Of a DNA stretch of 64,000 nucleotides, positions 31,997-41,343 are shown piece after piece. The notes under the pieces are model-generated. The model saw only the letters and a program-made list of their open reading frames with translations. It was not told the origin of the DNA and did no database searches. The position numbers and the translations under genes are program-made. This DNA comes from an uncultured bacterium (GTDB lineage: Bacteria > Cyanobacteriota > Vampirovibrionia > Gastranaerophilales > Gastranaerophilaceae), in the NCBI GenBank assembly GCA_902776035.1, contig CACYOO010000004.1:1-64000 (forward strand), written 5' to 3'. Each line of letters begins with the position of its first letter. Positions within the stretch are counted from its first letter, which is position 1.

Positions 31997-32149
31997 AATA
32001 CTTTCTCTTACTTTATGGCTATATAATATACATGTTTGTAATAATAGTATATTACAAATAAATTATTTATAATTTTCTTTGTTGTTAACAATTGTAAAAA
32101 TAATAAAAAATAAACAGCAAATTTTATTATTATACGTTTTAAAACAAGT

Positions 32150-33622
32150 GTGAAAGTTTCTGCAATATCAAATGTAAAATATAGTATTCCTAAAGTTTCA
32201 AGTATTGAGCGTGCTGTTACAGTTCCAATAAATTCTAAAAAGCATGCAGGTGCATCTGCACTTGATTTAATGGGTATTTATAATAAGTCCTTTGTTAATT
32301 TCAAAGGATATTACGGAGATCAACAACCCGCAAAAAAATTATTCTGGATATTAAAGGGTAATAATGATGTATATGAGGATAATGAAACAAAAGTCCATTT
32401 ATACAGGGGTGGAAATACAGGTTGGAAAAAATGGGTAGATACAAATCCAGAGGATCTGTTAAAAAGAACACCTTTAGATGCTATTCAATCTATTTGTACA
32501 TTAAATAAAAGACCTGATTGTTATCCGGGAATTCCATCATATATTCCTACACCTGACTATGGTGATAAATGGGGACGTAGAGCAAATTATATAGAAATAA
32601 ACCCAAGAACTATTGCCTTAACAGAAGGTGATAAAAAAAGTGAAGGGCTTTTAAATTTAATGAAATTGCTTCCTGCGATACCGCCATCAGGAAAGAGTAA
32701 TGCTAATTGTATCGTACTTTCACAGTTGTATCCTGCAATGCATCATGAAAATGATGGTAAAACAGGACGTTCCTCTTTGTATACTGTTGAATTACATTCC
32801 GGTATATCAAAAAATTTAACATCCGATAAACTATCTCGTGATAATCAAAGAATGGGTGATGATGAACAGGTAAAAGCATTCAACGATATGGCTCATTTAA
32901 GGGGATTGAAAACAGGAATAAGAATGCCTTTGTCTGCAGGTCAAATGTCTGTAAAAGGTGAGCCGTTTAATTGGTATAAGCATGAAAAGGCATTTATTGA
33001 TGCTTGTTGTTGGGCTGTAGATTTAGGATTTGATGCAATATTTTTTGATAGTGCAAAACATGTTGGAAATTATGATATGGGAAATTATTGCGGAGTAGGT
33101 GAAATACCTAATTATAAACAAATGCAATATATTACTCAGCAAATACGTTCAAAAACAGGCAGAAATGACATTGCTTTGATTGGAGAAAAATGTACAGATG
33201 ATCAGAGATTTAAGGATATGGGATTGACTGCCGGAAATGATTGGGGCAGAGCTGATAATTTTGACAGTGTAATGCATGAATATGATAAGCAAAGATATAA
33301 TGATGAGTATGCAGCAGGCCCTGTTATATCAGATGATAATGATATGGGTGGCATGTCTTACGGTCAGAGATTAAACAGAATTAAAAATGCGTTACATGCC
33401 TACAGAGAACCCGGTTGGAAGTTACCTGTATATATGCAAATGACAGATATATTCCCTCAAACTCCATATTCAAACACTCACACTTTAATGGAATATGGTG
33501 AAAACCGTTCTACTTATGGAGATGTTGCAAGTCATTATAATAATATTTTTGATACGTCTAATAATGCAAAAGAATATAGATATAATGTCTTTAATGAATT
33601 TTTAGATACTATGTATCAATAG
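32150..33622 (+). CDS. GH13-like (alpha-amylase superfamily) TIM-barrel protein
   Basis: A 490-residue protein with a GH13-like barrel. GFDAIFFDSAKHVGNYDM carries the expected nucleophile Asp300 in an FDSAKH context resembling the GFRxDAAKH motif. IALIGEKCTDD supplies Glu346 as a candidate acid. The overall similarity is divergent. The first 50 residues form a non-signal N-terminal extension ending NFKGYYGDQQPAKKLF, with an NFKG motif. The start is GTG 32150 without a Shine-Dalgarno. There is no signal peptide. It convergently overlaps the next gene by 14 nt. The carbohydrate substrate is unknown. Confidence 0.65.
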   Translation: MKVSAISNVKYSIPKVSSIERAVTVPINSKKHAGASALDLMGIYNKSFVNFKGYYGDQQPAKKLFWILKGNNDVYEDNETKVHLYRGGNTGWKKWVDTNPEDLLKRTPLDAIQSICTLNKRPDCYPGIPSYIPTPDYGDKWGRRANYIEINPRTIALTEGDKKSEGLLNLMKLLPAIPPSGKSNANCIVLSQLYPAMHHENDGKTGRSSLYTVELHSGISKNLTSDKLSRDNQRMGDDEQVKAFNDMAHLRGLKTGIRMPLSAGQMSVKGEPFNWYKHEKAFIDACCWAVDLGFDAIFFDSAKHVGNYDMGNYCGVGEIPNYKQMQYITQQIRSKTGRNDIALIGEKCTDDQRFKDMGLTAGNDWGRADNFDSVMHEYDKQRYNDEYAAGPVISDDNDMGGMSYGQRLNRIKNALHAYREPGWKLPVYMQMTDIFPQTPYSNTHTLMEYGENRSTYGDVASHYNNIFDTSNNAKEYRYNVFNEFLDTMYQ

Positions 33623-34661
33623 AATCGCATTGCAGTTTTACTAATGATTGTTCAAATGGATAAATCAATAATTCAGTTTGATTATTGTTGTTTATTTCTT
33701 TTACATATAATAATAAGTTGTAACAACCATCTTCGATGCTTTTATACTTCTCATTAATATATTCTTTTATTTGATTGTCGGCTTCTAATTTATTATCTGC
33801 TAATATCTTTATAAATTGACCATTTAATTTTTCTAAGTCTATTGAGAATCTTGTATATAAATCATCAGTTAAATCTGTGTGAACATATTTAATATCTATT
33901 GTTTGTTTATTTTTGCATTTTTCATATAGTGTATTATAAAAATTGATTAACTCCTCATGATGCAAAGAATAATTTCTTGATATTGTAAAACTTAGATAAA
34001 TTGGATTTATATGCTTTATTTCAAGACACTGAATAAAATTTTCAAATAATAAATTTATATTATCTGTATCATATTTGTAATCAAAAAATGTATCGTAGCC
34101 ATTATTCGTAAAATAATCACCGTCTATTGAAAGTATTATATCTTTATTATTAAAATCAGGTAGATTATCCTCTGTGCATATATATACGTTTAATAATCTG
34201 TAATTTTTATTTTCATTAACAATTTTATTAATATCTTTTTCCTGTAAATAAGCATATTCAGCAATTATATTACTTGTTTCCTTATCTAATATAAAAGTTT
34301 GTTTAAGACATTCTATAGGTGAATATTTGTAGTTGTTATTTGTAAAATTACCGTAAAAACAAGCTCTTTTTGCTGTATACTTAATTTTTTCAAAACAATG
34401 TTCCAACATCTGAGAATTATTTAAAATTGATTTTGGTATAACCCAATAGTATTCATCAATATTATATTCATTTATAGCCCAATTAACCCAATTAGAAACG
34501 CTTATACGTTTTAGTACCTTGTTACATTTGACATCGCTATGTAAATCGAAATTTATTAATATTTTAGGAAAATAATCTTCTTTCTTTTTTATTGATTGTA
34601 AAAAATCATAGGTTTGGTTGTGATATTGACATATATCAATATATTTTGTTTTACTGAACAT
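33609..34661 (-). CDS. UPF0489-like protein
   Basis: A 350-residue protein resembling the UPF0489 family (human C5orf22 relatives), which has an arginase-like fold. Matches are LINFDLHSDVKCN (family DSHPD-type motif), ISVSNWVNWAINEYNIDEYY with YWVIPK, and ILSIDGDYFTNNG (family DxDFF-type motif). The Asp/His positions would be metal ligands. The evidence is motif-level only. It lies next to a dolichol-phosphate-mannose-synthase-like gene on the same strand. Confidence 0.5.
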   Translation of the reverse strand: MFSKTKYIDICQYHNQTYDFLQSIKKKEDYFPKILINFDLHSDVKCNKVLKRISVSNWVNWAINEYNIDEYYWVIPKSILNNSQMLEHCFEKIKYTAKRACFYGNFTNNNYKYSPIECLKQTFILDKETSNIIAEYAYLQEKDINKIVNENKNYRLLNVYICTEDNLPDFNNKDIILSIDGDYFTNNGYDTFFDYKYDTDNINLLFENFIQCLEIKHINPIYLSFTISRNYSLHHEELINFYNTLYEKCKNKQTIDIKYVHTDLTDDLYTRFSIDLEKLNGQFIKILADNKLEADNQIKEYINEKYKSIEDGCYNLLLYVKEINNNNQTELLIYPFEQSLVKLQCDSIDT

Positions 34662-34675
34662 AAATTATATCCTTG

Positions 34676-35413
34676 TTATTTTTTAAATATTCTATTGAAA
34701 AATATGATAAAAGAATTTTTCATAAATTCTAATACATCTTTAATGTTTAATTTTGACTTTCCTTTAGTTCTGTCGATAAAGTTAATTGGTATTTCTGTTA
34801 CTTTAGCACCATTTTTAATACATTCATAAAGGATATTCATTTGAAATGCATATCCGTTTACATTTAAATTTTGCAAACTTATTTGTTTTATTAAATCTGC
34901 TGATATTGCTCTAAATCCGGAAGTACAATCTTTTACCGAGTATAGACCTGCAATAAATCTTGCAAAAATATTACCGTATTTACTGTTTAATTTTCTGATT
35001 AATGCCCAATTGTCAGGAATAGAGCCACCTTTTATATATCTTGAGCCAATAACAAAAGTATATCCTTGATTAATCATATTTAGTAATTCAGGGATTTTAT
35101 CAGGAGAATGAGAAAAATCTGAATCCATTTCAATTAAAATATCAGAATTTAAATTTTCTAAAGCATGTTTGAAACCTGATTTATATGCATTACCTAATCC
35201 ACGTACAGGATTGTTTATCAAAAAAACTCGTTTATTATTTTCCATTATTTTTTTGACAATATCAGAAGTTCCATCAGGAGAATAGTCATCTACAACAAGC
35301 ATTTTTACATCAAAATCTTCAATCTTTTCTACAACTGTTGTTACGGCATTTAAGAAATCTTCAATGTTTTCTGCTTCGTTGTATGTAGGTAAAACTATAG
35401 TTACATGCTTCAT
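34676..35413 (-). CDS. Polyprenol-phosphate mannose/glucose synthase-like GT2
   Basis: A 245-residue family 2 glycosyltransferase of the dolichol-phosphate-mannose synthase type. It has IVLPTYNEAENIEDF, the metal/sugar site VDDYSPDGTSDIV, EMDSDFSHSPDKI, IGSRYIKGG and the acceptor segment DCTSGFRAIS. It lacks the C-terminal membrane domain of longer relatives; the C-terminal NSFIIFFNRIFKK may act as a membrane anchor. The ATG at 35413 is preferred over TTG 35428. It would make a lipid-linked hexose donor. Confidence 0.85.
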   Translation of the reverse strand: MKHVTIVLPTYNEAENIEDFLNAVTTVVEKIEDFDVKMLVVDDYSPDGTSDIVKKIMENNKRVFLINNPVRGLGNAYKSGFKHALENLNSDILIEMDSDFSHSPDKIPELLNMINQGYTFVIGSRYIKGGSIPDNWALIRKLNSKYGNIFARFIAGLYSVKDCTSGFRAISADLIKQISLQNLNVNGYAFQMNILYECIKNGAKVTEIPINFIDRTKGKSKLNIKDVLEFMKNSFIIFFNRIFKK

Positions 35414-35447
35414 ATAAAATACTTTCAATTAATTTTATTATAAAATA

Positions 35448-36023
35448 CTATTCAATTTTACTTAATAGTTCATTATATATATTTATGGTATCAAGACAAA
35501 TTTTTAATTTTCTGTCAATTAAACTTTTTATAGTATAACTGTAACATTCCAGCAGTGATTTATCCAGCCCGTTTTCTTGAGGTAGAATTGATAAAATTTT
35601 TTCTCGCCAAATTTTATCTCTTGTTTCTGCTTCTATTTTATCAGCCAAAAATATTATTTTTTCAAATGTGGTCATATTTAATTTACCAATTGTATGGTGA
35701 TGAATTGCTGATAAAATTTCTTCATCATTAATTCCTAATTCATGCTTTGCAACGTAAGCTCCTGCCGGAGAATGATATGTTTTAGGATTTATTAAAGCAT
35801 TTTTTTCAAATGACATATTATTTACAAGAATATTTTCTAATTGTTCATTAGAATAACACTTTGCACAATCATGAACTAAGCCGGCTAAATAAGCTTTTTC
35901 TTCATCAAGATTATACATTTTTGCAAGTTTTTTTGCACTATCGGCACACCCTAAAGAATGTATATATCTTTCATTATTTAGATGCTCTTTTAACCAATTT
36001 TTTACTTCATAAACTGTTTTCAT
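35448..36023 (-). CDS. YqeK-like HD-domain hydrolase
   Basis: A 191-residue HD-superfamily protein of the YqeK type, a family that hydrolyses diadenosine tetraphosphate symmetrically. It has RYIHSLGCADSAKKLA, the metal site LVHDCAK, YHSPAGAYVAKHELG and ILSAIHHHTIGKLNM. ATG 36023 is used; ATG 36041 gives six more residues. Its start overlaps the nadD stop region, which matches the usual nadD-yqeK gene pair. Confidence 0.88.
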   Translation of the reverse strand: MKTVYEVKNWLKEHLNNERYIHSLGCADSAKKLAKMYNLDEEKAYLAGLVHDCAKCYSNEQLENILVNNMSFEKNALINPKTYHSPAGAYVAKHELGINDEEILSAIHHHTIGKLNMTTFEKIIFLADKIEAETRDKIWREKILSILPQENGLDKSLLECYSYTIKSLIDRKLKICLDTINIYNELLSKIE

Positions 36024-36621
36024 CGCTAACGTATAAACCATTCTTTTCTATATAATTACGTACACTTTCAGGAATTAAACTTCCTATTGATTTCTCATTT
36101 CTTATTCTGCTTCTTAAAACAGTAGAAGATAAATTAATAAAAGGCATATTTACAATGTCAAATTCATATCCGTTTTCTCTTAATCTTTCAATTCTACCCT
36201 GTTTTGGGTTAAATTTTTCTTCTCTCGGAAATACTAAAAATTTAACAAGAGTTTTTAATACATTTGCTTGATGCCAATCTTCTATTTTTAAAAAAGCATC
36301 TGTTCCTATAATAAAACTTATTTTACCTTCTATATTAGGGTACATATTGTAAAGTTCTTTTATTGTATTAACTGTATAAGAATATTTTTCATGTCTAAAT
36401 TCTATACTACTTATATTAAACTTACTTTCTCCGCTAATTGCAAGCTTTACCATATTGTATCTGTGATTTGCAAGTTCATCATCAATTTGTTTGTGAGGTG
36501 GTTTGTATGCAGGTATAAAAAGTATCATGTCAAAATTAAAATGATTTCTGACATAATTTGCCATTGCTAAATGTACATTATGTATAGGGTTAAAAGTTCC
36601 GCAAAACACGCAAAGTTTCAT
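36007..36621 (-). CDS. nadD: Nicotinate-nucleotide adenylyltransferase
   Basis: A 204-residue NadD that adenylylates nicotinate mononucleotide in NAD synthesis. It has VFCGTFNPIHNVHLAMA (nucleotidyltransferase HxGH-like motif), LFIPAYKPPHKQI, IGTDAFLKIEDWHQ and the C-terminal ISSTxxR-type LSSTVLRSRIRNE. It is coupled to the yqeK-like gene. Confidence 0.95.
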   Translation of the reverse strand: MKLCVFCGTFNPIHNVHLAMANYVRNHFNFDMILFIPAYKPPHKQIDDELANHRYNMVKLAISGESKFNISSIEFRHEKYSYTVNTIKELYNMYPNIEGKISFIIGTDAFLKIEDWHQANVLKTLVKFLVFPREEKFNPKQGRIERLRENGYEFDIVNMPFINLSSTVLRSRIRNEKSIGSLIPESVRNYIEKNGLYVSDENSL

Positions 36622-36768
36622 ATTGTTATCCTTATTTATATCATATATTATATGATTTTAATATTATATACATCATTAATATAGTTTAAATTAAAACATT
36701 TATTTAAAAATAAAAATATAAAAATCCATTTATGAAAATTTTATTAATTTTTCAGATATGATTTGTTT

Positions 36769-36797
36769 TTGCGTTAAAATATAAATGTAGTTATATA
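36769..36797 (+). promoter_or_regulatory. Possible promoter for nifU-nifS
   Basis: TTGCGT (36769-36774) and TATATA (36792-36797) are separated by 17 nt, about 16 nt before ATG 36814. A TATAAT is also possible with a 19-nt spacer. Confidence 0.35.
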
Positions 36798-36813
36798 ATG
36801 AAAGCAGGTTAAT

Positions 36814-37641
36814 ATGTGGGATTATTCCGAAAAAGTTATGGAACACTATAGAAATCCGAAAAATGTTGGTAAGATTGATAATGCAGATGCTATAGGAGAA
36901 GCCGGCTCTCTTGCTTGCGGTGATTCTTTGAAATTATATTTAAAAATAGAAAACGGTATTGTAACCGATGCTAAATTTCAAACATTCGGATGTGGTTCAG
37001 CCGTTGCAAGTTCAAGTATTTTAACGGAAATGATTATTGGAAAACCAATAGAAGAAGTCAGAAAAATTACAAATAAAGATATTGCTGATGAACTTGGCGG
37101 ATTACCTCCTGAAAAAATGCATTGTTCTGTTATGGGACATGAAGCATTAGAAGATGCTTTGAAAAAATATTTTAATGAAGAAATCGAATTTAATTTGTCA
37201 GAAAAACAAGATAAGCTCATTTGTCAATGTTTTGACGTACATGAAAGTCAAATTTTGGAAGCCGTAAAAACAAATAATCTACGAACTGTTGATGAAGTAA
37301 CTAATTATACAAAAGCAGGCGGTGCATGCGGAAAATGCCGAAGCACAATTAAAACAATAATTGATAAGTATTGGGCAGAAAAAGATAAGGATAAACCTAA
37401 ACTGACTCAAACACAAAAGATTTTAAAAATAAATAGTGTTATAGAAAATCAAATATCTGCGGAACTTCAAAAAGATGGTGGTGATATAGAACTTGTTGAT
37501 ATAGAGGATAACAAGGTTTATGTTAAGCTTCATGGAAAATGTTCGGGGTGTAAAAATTCACACATGACTTTAAAAGTGTTTGTTGAACAAACTTTACGAG
37601 AAACAGTTTCTGAACAAATTGAGGTTATAGAGGTCGAATAA
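36814..37641 (+). CDS. nifU: Full-length NifU Fe-S scaffold protein
   Basis: A 275-residue NifU with three domains. The IscU-like scaffold (residues 1-130) has SLACGDSLKLYL, TFGCGSAVASSSILTE and MHCSVMGHEALEDAL. A central BFD-type [2Fe-2S] region (about 135-185) has CQCFDVHESQ and GGACGKCRS. The C-terminal NFU domain has GKCSGCKNSHMTL. This architecture is typical of NifU rather than IscU. It abuts nifS. In non-diazotrophs the pair serves general Fe-S assembly, which is likely here because no nitrogenase gene is visible. Confidence 0.95.
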   Translation: MWDYSEKVMEHYRNPKNVGKIDNADAIGEAGSLACGDSLKLYLKIENGIVTDAKFQTFGCGSAVASSSILTEMIIGKPIEEVRKITNKDIADELGGLPPEKMHCSVMGHEALEDALKKYFNEEIEFNLSEKQDKLICQCFDVHESQILEAVKTNNLRTVDEVTNYTKAGGACGKCRSTIKTIIDKYWAEKDKDKPKLTQTQKILKINSVIENQISAELQKDGGDIELVDIEDNKVYVKLHGKCSGCKNSHMTLKVFVEQTLRETVSEQIEVIEVE

Positions 37642-38843
37642 TGGAAAATAAAAAATTAATATATTTGGATAATAATGCAACAACAAAAGTTGATGAAAAA
37701 GTTCTTGATGTAATGCTCCCATATTTACAATCAGAATATGCCAACCCATCAAGTATGTATGATTTTGCAGTTAATTCGGCTAATGCAATAAAAACTGCAA
37801 GAAAACAAGTTCAAGAATTTTTAGGTGCAGATAGTGATAAAGAAATAATATTCACTTCTTGTGGTTCTGAAAGTGCTAATACTGCTATAAAAGGTGCATT
37901 GGCTAATAACAAAACAAAAAAACACATAATTACAACAGCAGTAGAACATCCTTGTGTAATGAATGTTTATAAATATTATGAAAAACAGGGTTATAAAGTT
38001 GATTACATTGGAGTAAATTCAAATGGAGAATTAAATGTAGAAGAATTACTTGAAAAAGTAAATAAAGATACAGCTTTAGTTTCTGTTATGTGGGCAAATA
38101 ATGAAACAGGCGTTGTATTCCCTGTAAAAGAAATAGCAGATGAAATAAAAAAGAAAAATCCATCTGTTATAGTTTATGTTGATGCGGTTCAAGCAGCAGG
38201 AAAAGTAAAGATAGATGTAAAAAATACAAAAATAGATATGTTAGGAGTTTCCGGACATAAATTCCATGCACCAAAGGGTGTGGGTGTGCTTTATGTACGG
38301 ACAGGTACGGTTCTTTCACCTTTAATTATAGGCGGTCATCAAGAACGTGGTAAACGTGCAGGAACAGAAAATGTTCCGTATATTGCAGGTATCGGTAAAG
38401 CTTGTGAACTTGCCAATGAAAATTTAGATTATGAATTATCAGAAGTTAAACGCTTACGTGATAAATTAGAAGCCGGTATTTTAAAAAATGTATTCAATGC
38501 AAGATTGAATACCTCAGTGTCAAATCGTGTTCCTAACACCACAAATATTGGTTTTCAATATATAGAGGGTGAATTGATTTTACTCCATTTGGCAGATGCA
38601 GGAATTTGTGCAAGTTCAGGAAGTGCTTGTACATCCGGTTCATTAGAACCGAGCCATGTCTTAAGAGCAATGGGAGTTCCGTTTACATCCCTTCATGGTA
38701 GTATAAGATTTTCTTTAAGCAGATTTACTACAGAAGATGATGTTGATTATGTAATAAAAACTATTCCTGAAATTATAGATAAATTAAATAAAATTTCACC
38801 ATATCAAGATGAACTTGAGGCACTTAGAAATCTGAAAAAATAA
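37641..38843 (+). CDS. nifS: Cysteine desulfurase (NifS/IscS)
   Basis: A 400-residue cysteine desulfurase giving sulfur to NifU. The PLP lysine is in VSGHKFHAPKGVGVLYVR and the catalytic Cys in CASSGSACTSGSLEPSHVL. The N-terminal YLDNNATTKVDE is characteristic. It overlaps nifU by one nucleotide and is followed by a terminator. Confidence 0.96.
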   Translation: MENKKLIYLDNNATTKVDEKVLDVMLPYLQSEYANPSSMYDFAVNSANAIKTARKQVQEFLGADSDKEIIFTSCGSESANTAIKGALANNKTKKHIITTAVEHPCVMNVYKYYEKQGYKVDYIGVNSNGELNVEELLEKVNKDTALVSVMWANNETGVVFPVKEIADEIKKKNPSVIVYVDAVQAAGKVKIDVKNTKIDMLGVSGHKFHAPKGVGVLYVRTGTVLSPLIIGGHQERGKRAGTENVPYIAGIGKACELANENLDYELSEVKRLRDKLEAGILKNVFNARLNTSVSNRVPNTTNIGFQYIEGELILLHLADAGICASSGSACTSGSLEPSHVLRAMGVPFTSLHGSIRFSLSRFTTEDDVDYVIKTIPEIIDKLNKISPYQDELEALRNLKK

Positions 38844-38871
38844 TATTGAAATATTATTATAATAATTATCA

Positions 38872-38916
38872 AAAAAATTAAGATAAATATTTATTAAATA
38901 ATTATCTTAATTTTTT
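38872..38916 (+). terminator. Terminator after nifS
   Basis: A 15-bp stem, AAAAAATTAAGATAA (38872-38886) with TTATCTTAATTTTTT (38902-38916), has a 15-nt loop and ends in T residues. It lies 29 nt after the nifS stop. Confidence 0.75.
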
Positions 38917-38977
38917 ATTGGAAATCATTCTTAAAATTGTTTAAAATATTAAAGCATATTTTAAAGGAGTAATTTTA

Positions 38978-39001
38978 ATGAAATCAAAAATTAATATTTA
39001 A
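38978..39001 (+). other. Orphan translation start with a 7-codon ORF
   Basis: AAAGGAG, eight nt before ATG 38978, is an optimal ribosome-binding site, but only MKSKINI follows before TAA. It overlaps the stop region of the opposing membrane gene by 4 nt. It looks like the start of a deleted gene, or a very short peptide. Confidence 0.35.
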
Positions 39002-39393
39002 TATTGGTAATGAATAATAGGTGCATAAGGTGCATGCATTAATTTTGCAGTCAAAAATGATATTCTGAATACTATCAAATCAATTAAAATAAAAATGATT
39101 GCAGTCCAATACAAAACGGTTCTTGTTTCTAGTTGCATTGTTATATTGTTATAAGACTTTAAAATTTTTATTATTCTTAAAAAGTACTCAATGGCAAAAG
39201 TGCTTAAAATAAAAATAAGCCAAATAAAAAAGACGTAATAAACATATTTTAGATAATAATAAAATAGTACTACAGCATGGGCATTTTTTATTGGTAAAAA
39301 ACAACAACAAATTAATATAAGGATATTTCCTGCTAATGAACTCCACAATAACAAGTTAACTGTGTAAAATTTACTTAAATTAAAAATATGCAT
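38998..39393 (-). CDS. Four-helix membrane protein, paralogue 1
   Basis: A 131-residue hydrophobic protein with about four membrane helices, starting MHIFNLSKFYTVNLLLWSSL. This start matches the neighbouring gene at 39471 (MHRFYVSKYNIVNIFLWYSI), so they are related. I recognise no family. It may belong with the DUF6973-like protein as a resistance partner, as inference. Confidence 0.6.
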   Translation of the reverse strand: MHIFNLSKFYTVNLLLWSSLAGNILILICCCFLPIKNAHAVVLFYYYLKYVYYVFFIWLIFILSTFAIEYFLRIIKILKSYNNITMQLETRTVLYWTAIIFILIDLIVFRISFLTAKLMHAPYAPIIHYQY

Positions 39394-39470
39394 AAAATAA
39401 TTTTAACATGAAAGGAAAATAACAAATGACTTACTTAATAATCTAAAATAAAACGGCAAATTTTATAAAA

Positions 39471-39848
39471 TTAACCTTTACCATAAATATATTCGCATAA
39501 GTTTACAGCTATATAATATAAGTATGCAACAGCCGGATAAAATGAAATTGCAATCATAATGATAAAAAATCTTAAAAATTTAGGCATTGTAACCTTATTA
39601 GTGAGATTTTTATTATTATTCTTTACATAAACAATTTCTATAATAATACCAATAACAAGAAAAAATGCGATTAAAAAGTATAAATATATTTGCAAATACA
39701 AAATAGCAAATTCACCGTAAACACGAGTCCATGTCTCATTTGAATAGAATATTTTAATAAAGTATAAAAAAGGAACTAAGGGAATTATTATAGAATACCA
39801 TAAAAAAATATTAACTATATTGTATTTACTTACATAAAAGCGATGCAT
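39471..39848 (-). CDS. Four-helix membrane protein, paralogue 2
   Basis: A 125-residue hydrophobic protein with four predicted helices and a basic loop (VKNNNKNLTNKVTMPKFLR). Its N-terminus resembles the gene at 38998. Its start is 30 nt from the divergent DUF6973-like gene. Paired with 38998, it suggests a duplicated membrane protein of unknown role. Confidence 0.6.
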   Translation of the reverse strand: MHRFYVSKYNIVNIFLWYSIIIPLVPFLYFIKIFYSNETWTRVYGEFAILYLQIYLYFLIAFFLVIGIIIEIVYVKNNNKNLTNKVTMPKFLRFFIIMIAISFYPAVAYLYYIAVNLCEYIYGKG

Positions 39849-39878
39849 AATTTTATTTTAACATAATGAGGATAAAAA

Positions 39879-40688
39879 ATGAAAAAACATATTAATTTAC
39901 TTCATAACTTGGAAAATTCTGAGGAAGCTAAAATAAAAAAAAATGAATATTTTAATGATACCGTAAAATATCAGAGAAAATATGGGTTTCAAATGGGAAC
40001 AGGGCAACACGCAACATGGAATAATGAGGCAGATGCATTTAAACATGCTTATTGGCAAGCTAATGAGTATGTTTTTGAGAATAATTATAAAAGTTTGTTT
40101 GAAGGCATTTTACATGAAATGTCAAATCCAAAACAACCTAAAGGGGAATTAAATATGGATTTATGGAATAATCAGGTTGGACAAGAAATTGGTGCTGAAG
40201 TTAAAGATGCAATTTCTAATTCACAATATAAACCTACAAAAAGTGAAATTAAAGACTATATTGCACATAAGGTAATGCAAAGAATGAGAGCAGGCGATTT
40301 AATCACTAATCCTAATGATCCTCGCAAATTCAGCGATTATCATAAAATAAAAGCAAGAAAAGATGAATTAGTTCCTAAATATAATGCAAATCGCAATGAT
40401 TTTAGTAATCCCGCTTCATTATTAAAATATAAAAGAGGGTACTATAAAGGATTTATAAATGATGAAAACGGAAAAGACATAATTTATACAGTAGAAAATA
40501 TCGGAGCAATGTCTGATGAAGAATATAATAATAACAAAAAAGTTTTAAATGCACAAATTAAAAAGATAGGTTTACCATCTAATCATGACCTTAGGCGACC
40601 AAGTTCAACAGGTGATGTGTATGTACACTCTTATACAAAAGGTGATGGAACATACGTAACAAGCCATTATAGAAGTCGTCCTAATTAA
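39879..40688 (+). CDS. DUF6973-like protein, possible toxin/effector domain
   Basis: A 269-residue soluble protein. Residues about 40-105 match the DUF6973 pattern seen in polymorphic-toxin C-termini: WNNEADAFKHAYWQANEY and MDLWNNQVGQEIGAEV, with His and Asp positions suited to catalysis. The rest is charged and lysine/asparagine-rich, and there is no signal peptide or export domain. A stand-alone toxin with membrane immunity genes (39471, 38998) is conceivable but unproven; an intracellular enzyme is the alternative. Confidence 0.6.
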   Translation: MKKHINLLHNLENSEEAKIKKNEYFNDTVKYQRKYGFQMGTGQHATWNNEADAFKHAYWQANEYVFENNYKSLFEGILHEMSNPKQPKGELNMDLWNNQVGQEIGAEVKDAISNSQYKPTKSEIKDYIAHKVMQRMRAGDLITNPNDPRKFSDYHKIKARKDELVPKYNANRNDFSNPASLLKYKRGYYKGFINDENGKDIIYTVENIGAMSDEEYNNNKKVLNAQIKKIGLPSNHDLRRPSSTGDVYVHSYTKGDGTYVTSHYRSRPN

Positions 40689-40767
40689 TAAATAATGGAG
40701 ATTATATATTTGTTTATATAAGAATATGTAACACTATGTTAAAAAGGTTTTATATAAAGCTTTCTTA

Positions 40768-41343
40768 TTATTGATGAAGCTTATCATACTGTTGTACATA
40801 GTATTTTACGCCGTCAGTTATATAAAGTTTTGGTTCGTTCATTATAAATTCATCCAGAATATTTATTCCAGCTTTTTTTTGCCCCATTGCAATATAAATA
40901 AGACCTATTTTTATATCATCTAATGGTGTGTGCTTATGTTTTTTAAGTTTTGATAACTCAGATTTTAGTTTACCTTGATATTGATATGATGTAACTAAAT
41001 CAAGGTAAAATTTAAAATTATGAGGATTATAATATATTGCCCGCTCAAAGCAATCTTGTGCATCTCTGTAGTTACCAAGCTGCATATATAAATCCCCAAG
41101 ATTACCATAATAAACAGATGTTGCCTGTGTATTAGGATTTAAAGCTATGGCTATTTTAAATTCTTGGATTGCAGCGTAGTATTGTCCTACTTCTACGTAT
41201 GATAAGCCCCTGTTATTATGTACATAGGCGTTATGTTCCGGCTTATACTCACTTATACCTAATTGCATAACTTTTGTTTCTGCATTAGTTGTATTAGAAA
41301 ATAATAATAAAGAAAAAATTATTATTAATATTTTGAGTTTCAT
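40768..41343 (-). CDS. Secreted TPR protein
   Basis: A 191-residue exported TPR protein. The signal peptide (MKLKILIIIFSLLLFSNTTN) is followed by about three repeats (HNNRGLSYVEVGQYYAAIQE, YGNLGDLYMQLGNYRDAQDC) and a Lys-rich end. It is the last gene of a five-gene, overlapping minus-strand operon. Its start overlaps the MBL gene stop by 4 nt. Confidence 0.85.
   Translation of the reverse strand: MKLKILIIIFSLLLFSNTTNAETKVMQLGISEYKPEHNAYVHNNRGLSYVEVGQYYAAIQEFKIAIALNPNTQATSVYYGNLGDLYMQLGNYRDAQDCFERAIYYNPHNFKFYLDLVTSYQYQGKLKSELSKLKKHKHTPLDDIKIGLIYIAMGQKKAGINILDEFIMNEPKLYITDGVKYYVQQYDKLHQ

Noticed and set aside
36814-38843. nifU and nifS as evidence of nitrogen fixation
   Set aside because: NifU/NifS pairs are used for general Fe-S assembly in many non-diazotrophs, and no nitrogenase or nif regulatory genes are visible.
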